A stretch of DNA of 49,180 bases from Bacteroidales bacterium (GTDB taxonomy: Bacteria > Bacteroidota > Bacteroidia > Bacteroidales > UBA932), in assembly GCA_017509685.1 (NCBI GenBank), contig JAFWPA010000062.1:1-49180 (forward strand). The letters run 5' to 3'. The stretch's first letter is position 1; the number at the start of each line of letters is the position of its first letter. A model generated the notes under the pieces. That model made no database searches. It had not been told where the DNA came from and saw only the letters and a list, made by a program, of their open reading frames with translations. Shown here piece after piece: positions 8,689-16,583 of the stretch. The position numbers were made by a program, and so were the translations under genes.

Positions 8689-9699
8689 ATGGACAAGAAA
8701 GTAAAGAATATCCTGAGCTATGTATTCTGGGCGGTGGTAGCCGTTGTCCTGGTGTACTTCTGCCTGCGTGCCGTGGACTGGGAGCAGTTTGGCACTGCCA
8801 TACGGGAGTGCAAGTGGGAATACGTTATTCTGTCCATGCTGCTGGGCGTGCTGTCTTTCTACATACGGGGACTTCGCTGGAGAATGCTCCTCAAGCCCTT
8901 CGACCCGGGAATATCCGTCATTACCTGCTTCAACGCCTACAATATATGCAATGTCGTGAACCTGGCGCTGCCCCGTGCCGGTGAACTGGCCAGAATGGCC
9001 ATTGTGGCGAAAGATTCGTCCCGGGATGCCCAGGGGAAACGCCGTATGACAGCCGACGAAGTCCTGGGAACCATTGTGGTGGAACGCGCGTGGGATATGA
9101 TTTTCGTGTTCATGATCGCTGTCCTGCTCCTGGTTCTGAAGTGGGATGATTTCGGCGCCTATTTAAGCGACCTTCTGCTGGCTATCGGCCAGCGGAAAGC
9201 ACTCTGGGTACTCATTGCCGGCGCATTGCTGTTCATTCCCGTCATTGTCCTCCTTTCCTGGAGCCTCAGCAGCCGGGGTGGCGTTTGGGCTAAAATCTGG
9301 GGGTTCGTCACCGGAATGGGGAAGGGGCTGGTTTCATTTCGTCAGATGGAAAAGGGCTGGCTCTTCATATTGTATACCGTTTTCATCTGGACGCTGTACT
9401 GGCTCATGAGTTCTGCCATACTGTGGGCGCTCAAAGGCATGGATGCGTTTAGCGGTCTCACGCTCACAGACGCCCTGTTTCTGTCTGTCGTGGGCAGCCT
9501 TGCTTCCATGTTGCCGGTCCCGGGAGGATTCGGCGCCTACCACGGTCTGGTGGCCGGAGCCCTCAAGAGCCTCTGGAGCATTCCCGTGGGAACCGGTATG
9601 GTTTTCGCCACCCTCAATCACGAATCCCAGGTAGTTACCCAGGCTGTCTGCGGCCTGGCATCCTATATTCACGAGAGCTTTTTCCGCAAAAAGAAATGA
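8689..9699 (+). CDS. YbhN/lysylphosphatidylglycerol-synthase-type flippase-like membrane protein
   Basis: 336 residues from the ATG at 8689. The open frame extends far upstream through the antisense of the kinase gene, but only this Met precedes the membrane domain and lies downstream of a promoter. About eight hydrophobic segments are visible. Typical features of the LPG_synthase_TM (UPF0104) family are the conserved early segment FYIRGLRWRMLLKP, NLALPRAGELARM, the VVERAWD motif near residue 130, and a late LPVPGGFGAYHG segment. The family includes membrane parts of lipid aminoacyl transferases and likely lipid transporters. No aminoacyl-transferase domain is attached here, so a lipid or polyprenyl-linked transport role is more likely (inference). 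It overlaps aroE by 4 bases. Confidence 0.85.
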   Translation: MDKKVKNILSYVFWAVVAVVLVYFCLRAVDWEQFGTAIRECKWEYVILSMLLGVLSFYIRGLRWRMLLKPFDPGISVITCFNAYNICNVVNLALPRAGELARMAIVAKDSSRDAQGKRRMTADEVLGTIVVERAWDMIFVFMIAVLLLVLKWDDFGAYLSDLLLAIGQRKALWVLIAGALLFIPVIVLLSWSLSSRGGVWAKIWGFVTGMGKGLVSFRQMEKGWLFILYTVFIWTLYWLMSSAILWALKGMDAFSGLTLTDALFLSVVGSLASMLPVPGGFGAYHGLVAGALKSLWSIPVGTGMVFATLNHESQVVTQAVCGLASYIHESFFRKKK

Positions 9700-10403
9700 A
9701 ATTCGCCCTTATCGGTCACCCGGTGGCCGGCTCCCTGAGTCCGCGCCTGATAACCGCCGCTTACGACGGCCGGCACACTTATGACCTGCTGGATTTCGAG
9801 CGGTTTGAAGACGCGTGGCAGGCCTTTGTGCATGGATATGACGGCATCAACGTCACCGCACCGTTCAAACAGGACGCCTTCGCCAAGGTCGATGTCCTTG
9901 CCCCCCGGGCACAGGCCACCGGTGCGGTGAATCTGGTGGTTCCCTGCGATAAGGGCTATATGGGATACAATACGGATGTGGACGGAGTGCTTACGGCATT
10001 GGAAGGGTTGTCGCTTTCCCACGCCCTTGTGGTGGGCACCGGCGGTGCCGCCCGGGCGGCCGTGCACGCTGCGCAGCTGCTGGGCTGCCGGGTCACCGTC
10101 ACGGGACGTTCGGTGGAGAAGGCATCGGCCCTGGGCTGCCCGGCCGTATCCTTTGACGAAGCGGCCTCTCTGCGGCCCGATGTTATCCTCTATACCCTTC
10201 CCGGCCGTGCTCCCGTGCCCTCCGGGCTGCCTTTCTCCCAGGCCGTGGTGCTGGAGGCCGAATACCGGATTCCGCAGCTGTGTACCATTCCTTGCCGCCA
10301 GTACATCAGCGGGCGCCAGTGGATGCTGGGCCAGGCGGTGGCCGGTTACCGCATCTTCACCGGAGAAGATCCCGATGTTGAAAAAATGCAGTCACTAATT
10401 TAA
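9696..10403 (+). CDS. aroE: Shikimate dehydrogenase
   Basis: 235 residues, somewhat short for AroE (about 270). It reduces 3-dehydroshikimate with NADPH in aromatic amino acid synthesis. Visible: the substrate-binding SLSPRL (13-18), catalytic Lys58 in NVTAPFKQ, catalytic Asp94 in YNTDVDG, and the nucleotide-binding loop GTGGAARA (114-121). The reduced size seems to come from shorter loops in the C-terminal half. The ATG overlaps the stop of the upstream membrane-protein gene (ATGA). The other shikimate-pathway gene in this window, aroK at 36957, is 27 kb away. Confidence 0.95.
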   Translation: MKFALIGHPVAGSLSPRLITAAYDGRHTYDLLDFERFEDAWQAFVHGYDGINVTAPFKQDAFAKVDVLAPRAQATGAVNLVVPCDKGYMGYNTDVDGVLTALEGLSLSHALVVGTGGAARAAVHAAQLLGCRVTVTGRSVEKASALGCPAVSFDEAASLRPDVILYTLPGRAPVPSGLPFSQAVVLEAEYRIPQLCTIPCRQYISGRQWMLGQAVAGYRIFTGEDPDVEKMQSLI

Positions 10404-10415
10404 CACTAATATATT

Positions 10416-10937
10416 ATGTCACTGAACAAAGTTATGCTGATCGGTAACGTTGGAAATGACCCCGAAGTGCGTTACCTGGAATCCAATCCCCAAAATCCCG
10501 CCGCCAATGCAAAGGTGGCATCCTTCCGCCTGGCCACCACCGAAAGGTACCGTGACCGCAGCGGAGAACTCCGCGAAAACACGGAGTGGCACAGCATCGT
10601 AGTCTGGCGCAACAACGCCGATGTGGCCGAGAAATTTGTGCGCAAAGGCTCCCAGGTTTACATCGAAGGCAAACTGCGCACCCGCCAGTGGACAGACCAG
10701 ACCGGTAACAAGCGCTATACTACGGAAGTGGTCGCCGATACCCTGCAGCTCCTGGGCAAACGCCCCGACAGCGAGAATGTGCCCCAGGGTGGTTACGCCC
10801 CGGCTCCCGCAGCGGCACCTGTTGCTCCCGCAGCACCGGTTGCACCTGCAGCGCCCGTGGCTCCCGCCGCACCCGTGAATCCGGATTACGCCGGTCCCCT
10901 TCCGGCCGCCGGTCCCTCCGACGACCTCCCGTTCTAA
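10416..10937 (+). CDS. ssb: Single-stranded DNA-binding protein
   Basis: 173 residues. The N-terminal OB-fold (residues 1 to about 112) carries the usual LNKVMLIGNVGNDPEVRY start and the EWHSIVVW segment. The tail is a low-complexity linker of Ala-Pro-Val repeats (about residues 130-155), followed by the acidic tip DDLPF, which in SSB proteins recruits repair and replication partners. The start is the only sensible ATG, 12 bases after aroE. It protects single-stranded DNA in the cytoplasm. The linker is more Ala/Pro-rich than the Gly/Gln-rich tail of enterobacterial SSB. Confidence 0.97.
   Translation: MSLNKVMLIGNVGNDPEVRYLESNPQNPAANAKVASFRLATTERYRDRSGELRENTEWHSIVVWRNNADVAEKFVRKGSQVYIEGKLRTRQWTDQTGNKRYTTEVVADTLQLLGKRPDSENVPQGGYAPAPAAAPVAPAAPVAPAAPVAPAAPVNPDYAGPLPAAGPSDDLPF
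10809..10878 (+). repeat. Ala-Pro-Val coding tandem repeat in ssb
   Basis: Repeated units of about 18 bases encode the motif VAPAAP several times in the SSB linker. Codons differ between units, so the repetition is stronger in protein than in DNA. Confidence 0.6.
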
Positions 10938-10951
10938 GCCATCGAACCATC

Positions 10952-10995
10952 CCTATGCAGAAGGTGGAAGGGTAGTGCCTTCCCTTCCGCCTCCT
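10952..10995. repeat. Short GGAAGG/CCTTCC palindromic repeat, copy 2
   Basis: Lies between convergent ssb and the phosphatase gene. GGAAGG and CCTTCC arms around AGTGCC can pair. It is related to the copy at 6979-7016, with flanking arms exchanged. A likely 3' hairpin for ssb, without a clear T-run. Confidence 0.5.
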
Positions 10996-11002
10996 TCCCT
11001 TT

Positions 11003-12790
11003 CTATCCTAAATAGTGGATGAACAGCAGGGTGATGTCATCACTCTGCGGGGCTTCACCGACGAAGGCGGTGATGGCATCCCTTACGGCTTCCAGGTGCT
11101 CCTGAGCCGTTCTTCTGGTGTGCATCACTTCCTCCAGCCGTTCGTCTCCGAAGAGTTCGTGGTTGATGTTCTCGGCCTCGGTGACGCCGTCTGTGTAGAG
11201 GAACAGGGCATCGTCGTGATGAAGGTCTATGCTCTGCTGCTGGAAATCGAATTCCTGCATGATACCCAGCGGCAGGTTGGCCATGACGGGCACCATGTCA
11301 ATCTTGTCCGTGAAGATGAGCGGGGCGTTATGGCCGGCGTTGCAATACTCCAGATGACCGGTCTTCATGTCCAGGACTCCACAGAAGAACGTGACGAACA
11401 TATTGCTCTCGTTCATGTCGGACATGGAGGTGTTCATCTGGCTCACAATCTGGGTGGGGCTGGTTTCGCGGCCCGCCAGGGAACGGAACAGGCTGCGCGT
11501 CACGGCCATTACCAGGGATGCCGGAACACCCTTTCCGGAAACATCTCCCACGCAGAAGTACAGGCGTTCTTCCCGGATGAAGAAGTCATACAGGTCTCCA
11601 CCCACTTCCTTGGCAGGCACCAGCATGGCGGCCATATCCAGGTCTTTCCGTTCCGGGAAGGCGGGGAAGATCTTGGGGATCATGGACATCTGGATGTTGT
11701 GGGCAACCTGGAGTTCGCTCTGGATCTTCTCCTTGCGCTCGTTCAGCTGCTTGTATTTCATCTGGTTCCTGGCCACGTAGCGCAGGATGAAGAGAATCAT
11801 GAGTATGCCCAGGACTTGCAGCAGGAACACGCGCCTGCCAACGGTCTTGAGACTGCCGAAAATCTCTTCGTCGGGAATGACAATGGACAGGGACCAGCCT
11901 GTGCGGGAAACCGGTGCGAAGAACACGTGGTTCACCATACCCCGGGCGCGGATGGACATACTGCCGGTCTGGCCGGCGAGCATGGCATCGTTCAGCTGGG
12001 ACACACCGGTGCTGTCTTCCATCTGCCTGGCAAAATCACTGAGCGAGGTTTTCATCACCAGGGTTTCGGCCGGGCAAACCATAAACTGGCCGGCGCGGCT
12101 TACCACCATGCTGAAGGCCGTGGGATACACGTGGATGCTGCCCACCAGTTCCGTGAGCCAGTCCAGGGAAATATCGGCGGTGATGACGGCGGCCGTATGG
12201 CCTTTTACATCCTTGATGGGCAGCGAGTAGGTGACCATGAGGATGTCGCCGCCGCCTTCGTCATAGTAGGGCTCGGACCAATATCCGCCATCCAGTTCGA
12301 TGGGTTTGGTAAACCATTCCTGAGAAGGATAATCGTATTCCTCTGTGGCCAGGGACAGGCTTTCCAGCTTTCCGTCGGGCCGAATGGTGGTATAGGGAGA
12401 AAAGAGCGGATATTTCTTAAGATAGCCGGGAACCAGTGCCACCGTAGAGCCTTTGACCACCGGATTGTCGGTGATGATGCGCTGGGTCACGCGCACCAGG
12501 CTGTCGGGGGTGTTCAGGCACCACTGGGCAATCCAGACACTGTTGCGCACGGCGGCTTCGGCCTGGTTCACCACGTCCATAATCTTCAATTCCGTGGCCT
12601 CCAGCTCGCTCTCTGCACGCTGAGTGGCTTCCTGCTTGATTCCGCGGCGGGAGAAATAATACTGGGTAAGGGAAGTGGCCTCCAGGGTAACGACGGCTAC
12701 AATAATCAGTAACAGTCCTCCCCAGGCACTTTGGCGGGCGACTTCCTTATCTGTGATTTCGCGCTTTTTCATACGTGCTAAGTTACGCAT
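11003..12790 (-). CDS. SpoIIE-type PP2C phosphatase with periplasmic Cache-like sensor
   Basis: 595 residues from the ATG at 12790; an internal ATG at 12772 is an equally possible start. Order: short cytoplasmic tip, membrane helix (about 22-42), a periplasmic domain (about 50-315) that looks like a double Cache sensor (YPSQEWFTKPI, GGDILMVTYSLPI, AVITADISLDWL), a second helix (about 320-340), a short helical linker (341-370), then a SpoIIE/RsbU phosphatase domain. Metal-binding aspartates appear at Asp399 (GGDLYDFF) and Asp416 (GDVSGKG), and the end has SDDITLLFI. Such enzymes dephosphorylate anti-anti-sigma proteins in partner-switching systems. No such partner is encoded nearby. No HAMP domain is evident. 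Confidence 0.88.
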   Translation of the reverse strand: MRNLARMKKREITDKEVARQSAWGGLLLIIVAVVTLEATSLTQYYFSRRGIKQEATQRAESELEATELKIMDVVNQAEAAVRNSVWIAQWCLNTPDSLVRVTQRIITDNPVVKGSTVALVPGYLKKYPLFSPYTTIRPDGKLESLSLATEEYDYPSQEWFTKPIELDGGYWSEPYYDEGGGDILMVTYSLPIKDVKGHTAAVITADISLDWLTELVGSIHVYPTAFSMVVSRAGQFMVCPAETLVMKTSLSDFARQMEDSTGVSQLNDAMLAGQTGSMSIRARGMVNHVFFAPVSRTGWSLSIVIPDEEIFGSLKTVGRRVFLLQVLGILMILFILRYVARNQMKYKQLNERKEKIQSELQVAHNIQMSMIPKIFPAFPERKDLDMAAMLVPAKEVGGDLYDFFIREERLYFCVGDVSGKGVPASLVMAVTRSLFRSLAGRETSPTQIVSQMNTSMSDMNESNMFVTFFCGVLDMKTGHLEYCNAGHNAPLIFTDKIDMVPVMANLPLGIMQEFDFQQQSIDLHHDDALFLYTDGVTEAENINHELFGDERLEEVMHTRRTAQEHLEAVRDAITAFVGEAPQSDDITLLFIHYLG

Positions 12791-12799
12791 TTTTTTGGA

Positions 12800-13576
12800 T
12801 TATTGCCGCTGACGGACGGCTTCGAACAGGAGGATGGCGGCCGAGACGGACACGTTGAGGCTGTCCAGGCGGCCCAGCATGGGAATGCGGATGTGGGCGT
12901 CGGCGGCCTGCCGCCACTGGTTGGTGAGGCCGGTGGACTCGGTGCCCATCACGATGGCCGTACCGCACTTCATATCCACGTCGTAGTACAGGGACGAATC
13001 CTGCAGTTGGGCTGTCAGGATCCGGATGCCGCGTGCCTTGAGGAACGCGATGATATCGGCCGATGCCGCCGCCACCACGGGGACGGTGAACACGGCGCCG
13101 ATGGAAGCCCGGATAAGATTCGGGTTATAAAGGTCTGTGAGCGGATCGCCGATGAGGACGACATCGGCCCCGGCGGCATCGGCACTGCGCAGCACCGCCC
13201 CCAGGTTTCCCGGCTTCTCCACGCTCTCCAGCACCACAATCAACGGATTCTCCGGCAATTCCAACTCCTCCAGTGTAAGGGACTTATACGCTACTTCTGC
13301 CATAATTCCCTCGGTAGAATCCCGATAAGCAACTTTTCTGTACAGCGCCAGCGGGAGTTCTACATAAAGGCAATCCATTTCGGGAATGTCGGTACAGATT
13401 TCCGGACAGTAAAAGATGGTTTTTACCTGGAAGTTTCCCTCCAGGCAGTGTTCCAGTTCACGACGGCCTTCTACTACAAAAAGACCCTGCTCCCGCCGCA
13501 CTTTGGATTTTTCCTGCAGCAGGAGCAGATTCTTGATTTTAGGGTTCTGGGCCGATGTGATCTGTTCGGTTCTCAT
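12800..13576 (-). CDS. TrmH/SpoU-family RNA 2'-O-methyltransferase
   Basis: 258 residues. The N-terminal part (about 1-100) looks like an RNA-binding SpoU substrate domain (ITSAQNPKIKNLLLL, FVVEGRREL). The C-terminal part has the three SPOUT motifs: motif 1 PGNLGAVLRSADAAGA, motif 2 around AIVMGTESTGL, and motif 3 SLNVSVSAAILLFE, which form the knotted SAM site. It methylates ribose in rRNA or tRNA; the exact target cannot be read from sequence. Its stop is 9 bases before the phosphatase start, so the two are probably co-transcribed, though their functions seem unrelated. Confidence 0.92.
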   Translation of the reverse strand: MRTEQITSAQNPKIKNLLLLQEKSKVRREQGLFVVEGRRELEHCLEGNFQVKTIFYCPEICTDIPEMDCLYVELPLALYRKVAYRDSTEGIMAEVAYKSLTLEELELPENPLIVVLESVEKPGNLGAVLRSADAAGADVVLIGDPLTDLYNPNLIRASIGAVFTVPVVAAASADIIAFLKARGIRILTAQLQDSSLYYDVDMKCGTAIVMGTESTGLTNQWRQAADAHIRIPMLGRLDSLNVSVSAAILLFEAVRQRQ

Positions 13577-13599
13577 CGAGATTGATTCGAAGGTTCAAG

Positions 13600-13615
13600 C
13601 AAATCTGCAGATTTG
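13600..13615. promoter_or_regulatory. Perfect 16-bp palindrome upstream of the methyltransferase gene
   Basis: CAAATCTG followed directly by CAGATTTG, 23 bases before the ATG of the minus-strand methyltransferase gene. It could be an operator. On the minus strand it also contains a weak -7-like CAGATTTG. No regulator can be named. Confidence 0.35.
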
Positions 13616-13641
13616 CCGGCCGGAGGCCGCGGGGGTTTTTA

Positions 13642-13658
13642 AGGGGGCAGAGCCCCCT
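13642..13658. terminator. GC hairpin downstream of lysS
   Basis: AGGGGGC and GCCCCCT form a 7-bp stem with an AGA loop, 26 bases past the lysS stop on the minus strand. It lacks a clear T-run, so it may be a weak terminator or a 3' stabilising hairpin. A similar hairpin follows parC at 39382-39400. Confidence 0.45.
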
Positions 13659-13684
13659 AAGATAAGTCGTGGGTGAAAAATTCG

Positions 13685-15199
13685 TCAGAATTTTTCCGGC
13701 CTCATGGTAGGGAAAAATAACACATCTTGGATGGTCTCTTGTCCGGTCATGAACATGGTAAGGCGGTCGATGCCGATGCCGATACCGGAGGTAGGGGGCA
13801 TGCCGTATTCCAGGGCGCGTACGAAGTCGTAGTCGATGTACATGGCTTCGTCGTCTCCCTTGCTCTTGAGGGCGGCCTGCTCCTCGAAGCGGTCCAGCTG
13901 GTCCACAGGGTCGTTGAGCTCGGAATAGGCGTTGGCCAGTTCCTTGCCGTTCACAAAGAGCTCGAAGCGCTCCGTGAGGGTGTCGTCGTAGCGGCAGCGC
14001 TTGGTGAGGGGAGACATCTCCACCGGGTAGTCGATGACGAAGGTGGGCTGGATGAGGTTCTTCTCACAGTATTCGCCGAAGATGGCGTCGATGAGTTTGC
14101 CCACGCCCATTTCCGGAGAGACTTCCACGTTCAGCTTCTTGCAGGTTTCCCGCAGTTGAGCTTCGTCCATTCCCTTCACGTCCACGCCGGCGTATTCCTT
14201 GATGGCGTCCAGGATTTTCAGGCGGCGGAAGGGGCCCTCGAAGGAAATCTCGTTGCCGCCGATGACCTTCTTCACGCCGCCGGTGGTCTCGGCCACGCGC
14301 TGGAGCATCTTCTCCGTGAATTCCATCATCCACAGGTAGTCCTTATAGGCGATGTACATCTCCACGCAGGTGAATTCCGGGTTGTGGGTCTTGTCCATAC
14401 CCTCGTTGCGGAAGTTCTTGGCAAACTCGTACACGCCTGCAAAGCCGCCCACGATGAGGCGCTTGAGGTACAGCTCATTGGCAATGCGCATATACATATC
14501 CACATCCAGGGCGTTGTGGTGGGTGATGAACGGACGGGCCGTGGCTCCGCCGGGAATGGGCTGCAGGATGGGGGTCTCCACTTCCAGGCAGCCGGCCTCG
14601 TTGAAGCACTGGCGCATGCAGTTGATGATCTGGGCGCGCTTGACGAAGGTTTCCTTCACCTGCGGGTTCACTACCAGGTCTACGTAGCGCTGGCGGTAGC
14701 GGAGCTCCGGATCCTCGAAGCTGTCGTGTACGGTACCGTCGGCATCCGTCTTCACGATGGGCAGCACGCGCAGGGACTTGCTCAGGACGGTGAGTTCCTT
14801 GGCGTGGACGGAGAGCTGGCCGGTCTGGGTGTAGAAGGCAAAGCCCTTGATACCCACGATATCACCGATGTCCAGCAGCTTCTTGAACACGGTGTTGTAC
14901 AGGGTCTTGTCTTCTCCGGGGCAAATCTCGTCCCGTTTCACATACACCTGGATACGGCCTTCGCTGTCCTGCAGTTCCATAAAGGAAGCGGCGCCCATGA
15001 TGCGGCGGCTCATGATGCGGCCGGCGATGCAGACATCCTGGAAATTGTTTTCCTCTTCCTTATAGCCGGCGGCAATGGCCGCAGTGCTGGTATTCACGGG
15101 ATACAGCGGTGCGGGGTAGGGGTTGATGCCCAACTCGCGCAGCTTGCCAAGGGATTCCCTCCGTCCGAGCTCCTGCTCGTTCAACTCATAATATGCCAT
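13685..15199 (-). CDS. lysS: Lysyl-tRNA synthetase (class II)
   Basis: 504 residues from the ATG at 15199; a TTG two codons earlier is less likely. The N-terminal OB-fold anticodon-binding domain (about 55-160) is followed by the class II catalytic core. Motif 2 is visible as [15 protein letters not shown] and motif 3 as [14 protein letters not shown] near the C-terminus. It charges tRNA-Lys in the cytoplasm. It is 21 bases downstream of the lipoprotein gene and probably shares its transcript. Length and motifs are normal. Confidence 0.98.
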   Translation of the reverse strand: MAYYELNEQELGRRESLGKLRELGINPYPAPLYPVNTSTAAIAAGYKEEENNFQDVCIAGRIMSRRIMGAASFMELQDSEGRIQVYVKRDEICPGEDKTLYNTVFKKLLDIGDIVGIKGFAFYTQTGQLSVHAKELTVLSKSLRVLPIVKTDADGTVHDSFEDPELRYRQRYVDLVVNPQVKETFVKRAQIINCMRQCFNEAGCLEVETPILQPIPGGATARPFITHHNALDVDMYMRIANELYLKRLIVGGFAGVYEFAKNFRNEGMDKTHNPEFTCVEMYIAYKDYLWMMEFTEKMLQRVAETTGGVKKVIGGNEISFEGPFRRLKILDAIKEYAGVDVKGMDEAQLRETCKKLNVEVSPEMGVGKLIDAIFGEYCEKNLIQPTFVIDYPVEMSPLTKRCRYDDTLTERFELFVNGKELANAYSELNDPVDQLDRFEEQAALKSKGDDEAMYIDYDFVRALEYGMPPTSGIGIGIDRLTMFMTGQETIQDVLFFPTMRPEKF

Positions 15200-15220
15200 A
15201 GTCAATGATGGATAAACGCA

Positions 15221-16432
15221 CTATTTATCGGAAGAAGAAGGCAGCAGGTCGTGGAAATACTTGGTGAGCTTGCCTGAGATGTCGGAAGCCTTGTTGGTAA
15301 CGGGATCCCAAACGGGGTCGTTGCCGACACTCTCCAGGGTTTCATCGGCAGAGCCGTCGGCATAATGGATGCCGGGAACCACGTCCCAACCGCTTTTCTC
15401 ACCAGCCACCACCATGGGAACCAGGCTGGCCTGGGCCAGGTTGGTGTTGTTGTCGAAGAAGAGTTCTGCCTTCAAGGACTTGGAGATGCTTTTGGCAGCG
15501 GCTTTGGCGCTGTCTTCGTTTTCATAGTGGCTGTCGATGTCTTTCAGGTCCTGGACATCGGCTTCGGCAATCAGGATGGCCTGGCCGCCCATGAGGCTGA
15601 GCTTGTTGATTTCTGCGTCGTCCACATCCATGGAGATATTACCGTCGGTAATGTGCATATTGAACTCCAGCTTGCCGTCCAGCAGGAAGACGCTGGTGGT
15701 ATTGTGGGTGAGCTCGAAGATGCCTACTGCAAAGTCTTCGGCAACGGTGACGTCGGTGCCGGTGAACTTATAGTCCGGAATCTGCAGGGTGAAGTTGGCG
15801 CCAATGGTATCATCGGCGTCCAGTTTGCCGTTGCCGTTCTTGTCGTTGATGACGGGATTCACCACCAGGTCCATAAAGGTGCCGCCATTCTGGGTCAGGT
15901 GAAGGCCGATGGTCTGGGGGACGTAGGCGCTGAGGGTGACTTCTCCCTCATAATACAGGAGGAGAGCGGTGCTGCTTTCGCCCTTGACTTCCATCTGGAG
16001 CTTGTAGTCCTTGCCGTTGTAAGGCATGGTGAGGCTCACGGGATTGGAGCTTGCGGTATAAGTGACCTTCTTGTCCTTGCTCACGGTAATCTCGCCGGTA
16101 ATCTGGGAAAGTTTGATAAGGATTTCCACCTTGTTGCCGCTTTCTTTGACAAACAGGTTCCGCAGGTTTTGGACAAAATCTATTACGCTTTGGTCCGCCT
16201 GTCCTTCCTTGACAATATCGGAAAGTTCGTTGATAAGACCCAGGCCGGTCTGGCCCCAGGCTTTCCAATTATCGGGATCCACTTCATTCAAGGTAGCTAC
16301 CAGAACGTCGGCCGTTTTCTGCTTCACCTCGCTGGGCGACATCGGGGTGGGGGTGGGATTGACGTCTTTCTTGCAGGAGAGCGCGCAAAGGGCTACGACG
16401 GCGGCGCTCACAATCAAATAGATTTTTTTCAT
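15221..16432 (-). CDS. Lipoprotein of unknown function
   Basis: 403 residues. A lipoprotein signal is clear (lipobox ALSC, Cys20), followed by Lys-Lys-Asp and a Pro-Thr linker. The rest is rich in beta-type sequence, with no recognisable catalytic motif. Residues near 210-225 read NDKNGNGKLDADD, which has the spacing of an EF-hand or dockerin-like calcium loop, but only one copy is present. I do not recognise the family. It is the first gene of a minus-strand unit leading into lysS, back to back with the glucan operon. A link to that operon is possible but not shown. Confidence 0.7.
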   Translation of the reverse strand: MKKIYLIVSAAVVALCALSCKKDVNPTPTPMSPSEVKQKTADVLVATLNEVDPDNWKAWGQTGLGLINELSDIVKEGQADQSVIDFVQNLRNLFVKESGNKVEILIKLSQITGEITVSKDKKVTYTASSNPVSLTMPYNGKDYKLQMEVKGESSTALLLYYEGEVTLSAYVPQTIGLHLTQNGGTFMDLVVNPVINDKNGNGKLDADDTIGANFTLQIPDYKFTGTDVTVAEDFAVGIFELTHNTTSVFLLDGKLEFNMHITDGNISMDVDDAEINKLSLMGGQAILIAEADVQDLKDIDSHYENEDSAKAAAKSISKSLKAELFFDNNTNLAQASLVPMVVAGEKSGWDVVPGIHYADGSADETLESVGNDPVWDPVTNKASDISGKLTKYFHDLLPSSSDK

Positions 16433-16458
16433 TTCTTCGTAAAATTAAGAATAACGTA

Positions 16459-16466
16459 CAAAGATA
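16459..16466 (-). promoter_or_regulatory. Promoter -7 box for the lipoprotein-lysS unit
   Basis: Reads TATCTTTG on the minus strand, an exact TAnnTTTG match, 26 bases before the ATG at 16432. The region upstream on that strand is A/T-rich without a perfect TTTG. Confidence 0.65.
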
Positions 16467-16492
16467 AGCATAATTTTTTTAACCGTTCGGTC

Positions 16493-16524
16493 CCCGGTTT
16501 TTCCCGCTCTTCCTTAAAACCGGG
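16493..16524. promoter_or_regulatory. Palindrome between the divergent lipoprotein and glucan operons
   Basis: CCCGGTTTT at 16493-16501 and AAAACCGGG at 16516-16524 form a perfect 9-bp inverted repeat with a 14-base spacer. It lies between the two back-to-back promoters and just upstream of the -33 region of the glucan operon. This is where an operator for a dimeric regulator would be expected (inference). No regulator gene is adjacent. Confidence 0.45.
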
Positions 16525-16530
16525 CGGGTG

Positions 16531-16562
16531 CTTGTATTTCCCCCGAAAAATGCGTAATATTG
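16531..16562 (+). promoter_or_regulatory. Candidate promoter of the alpha-glucan operon
   Basis: CTTG at 16531-16534, a 20-base spacer and TAATATTG at 16555-16562. Each box differs by one base from the TTTG / TAnnTTTG consensus. The -7 box ends 21 bases before the ATG at 16584. The weak match would suit an activated or regulated promoter. Confidence 0.45.
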
Positions 16563-16583
16563 TAGAAATTGATAACCAAGCAT

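Noticed and set aside
13585-13600. A GGTTCAAGC motif resembling a tRNA T-loop
   Set aside because: No cloverleaf can be built around it: the acceptor and anticodon arms are absent.
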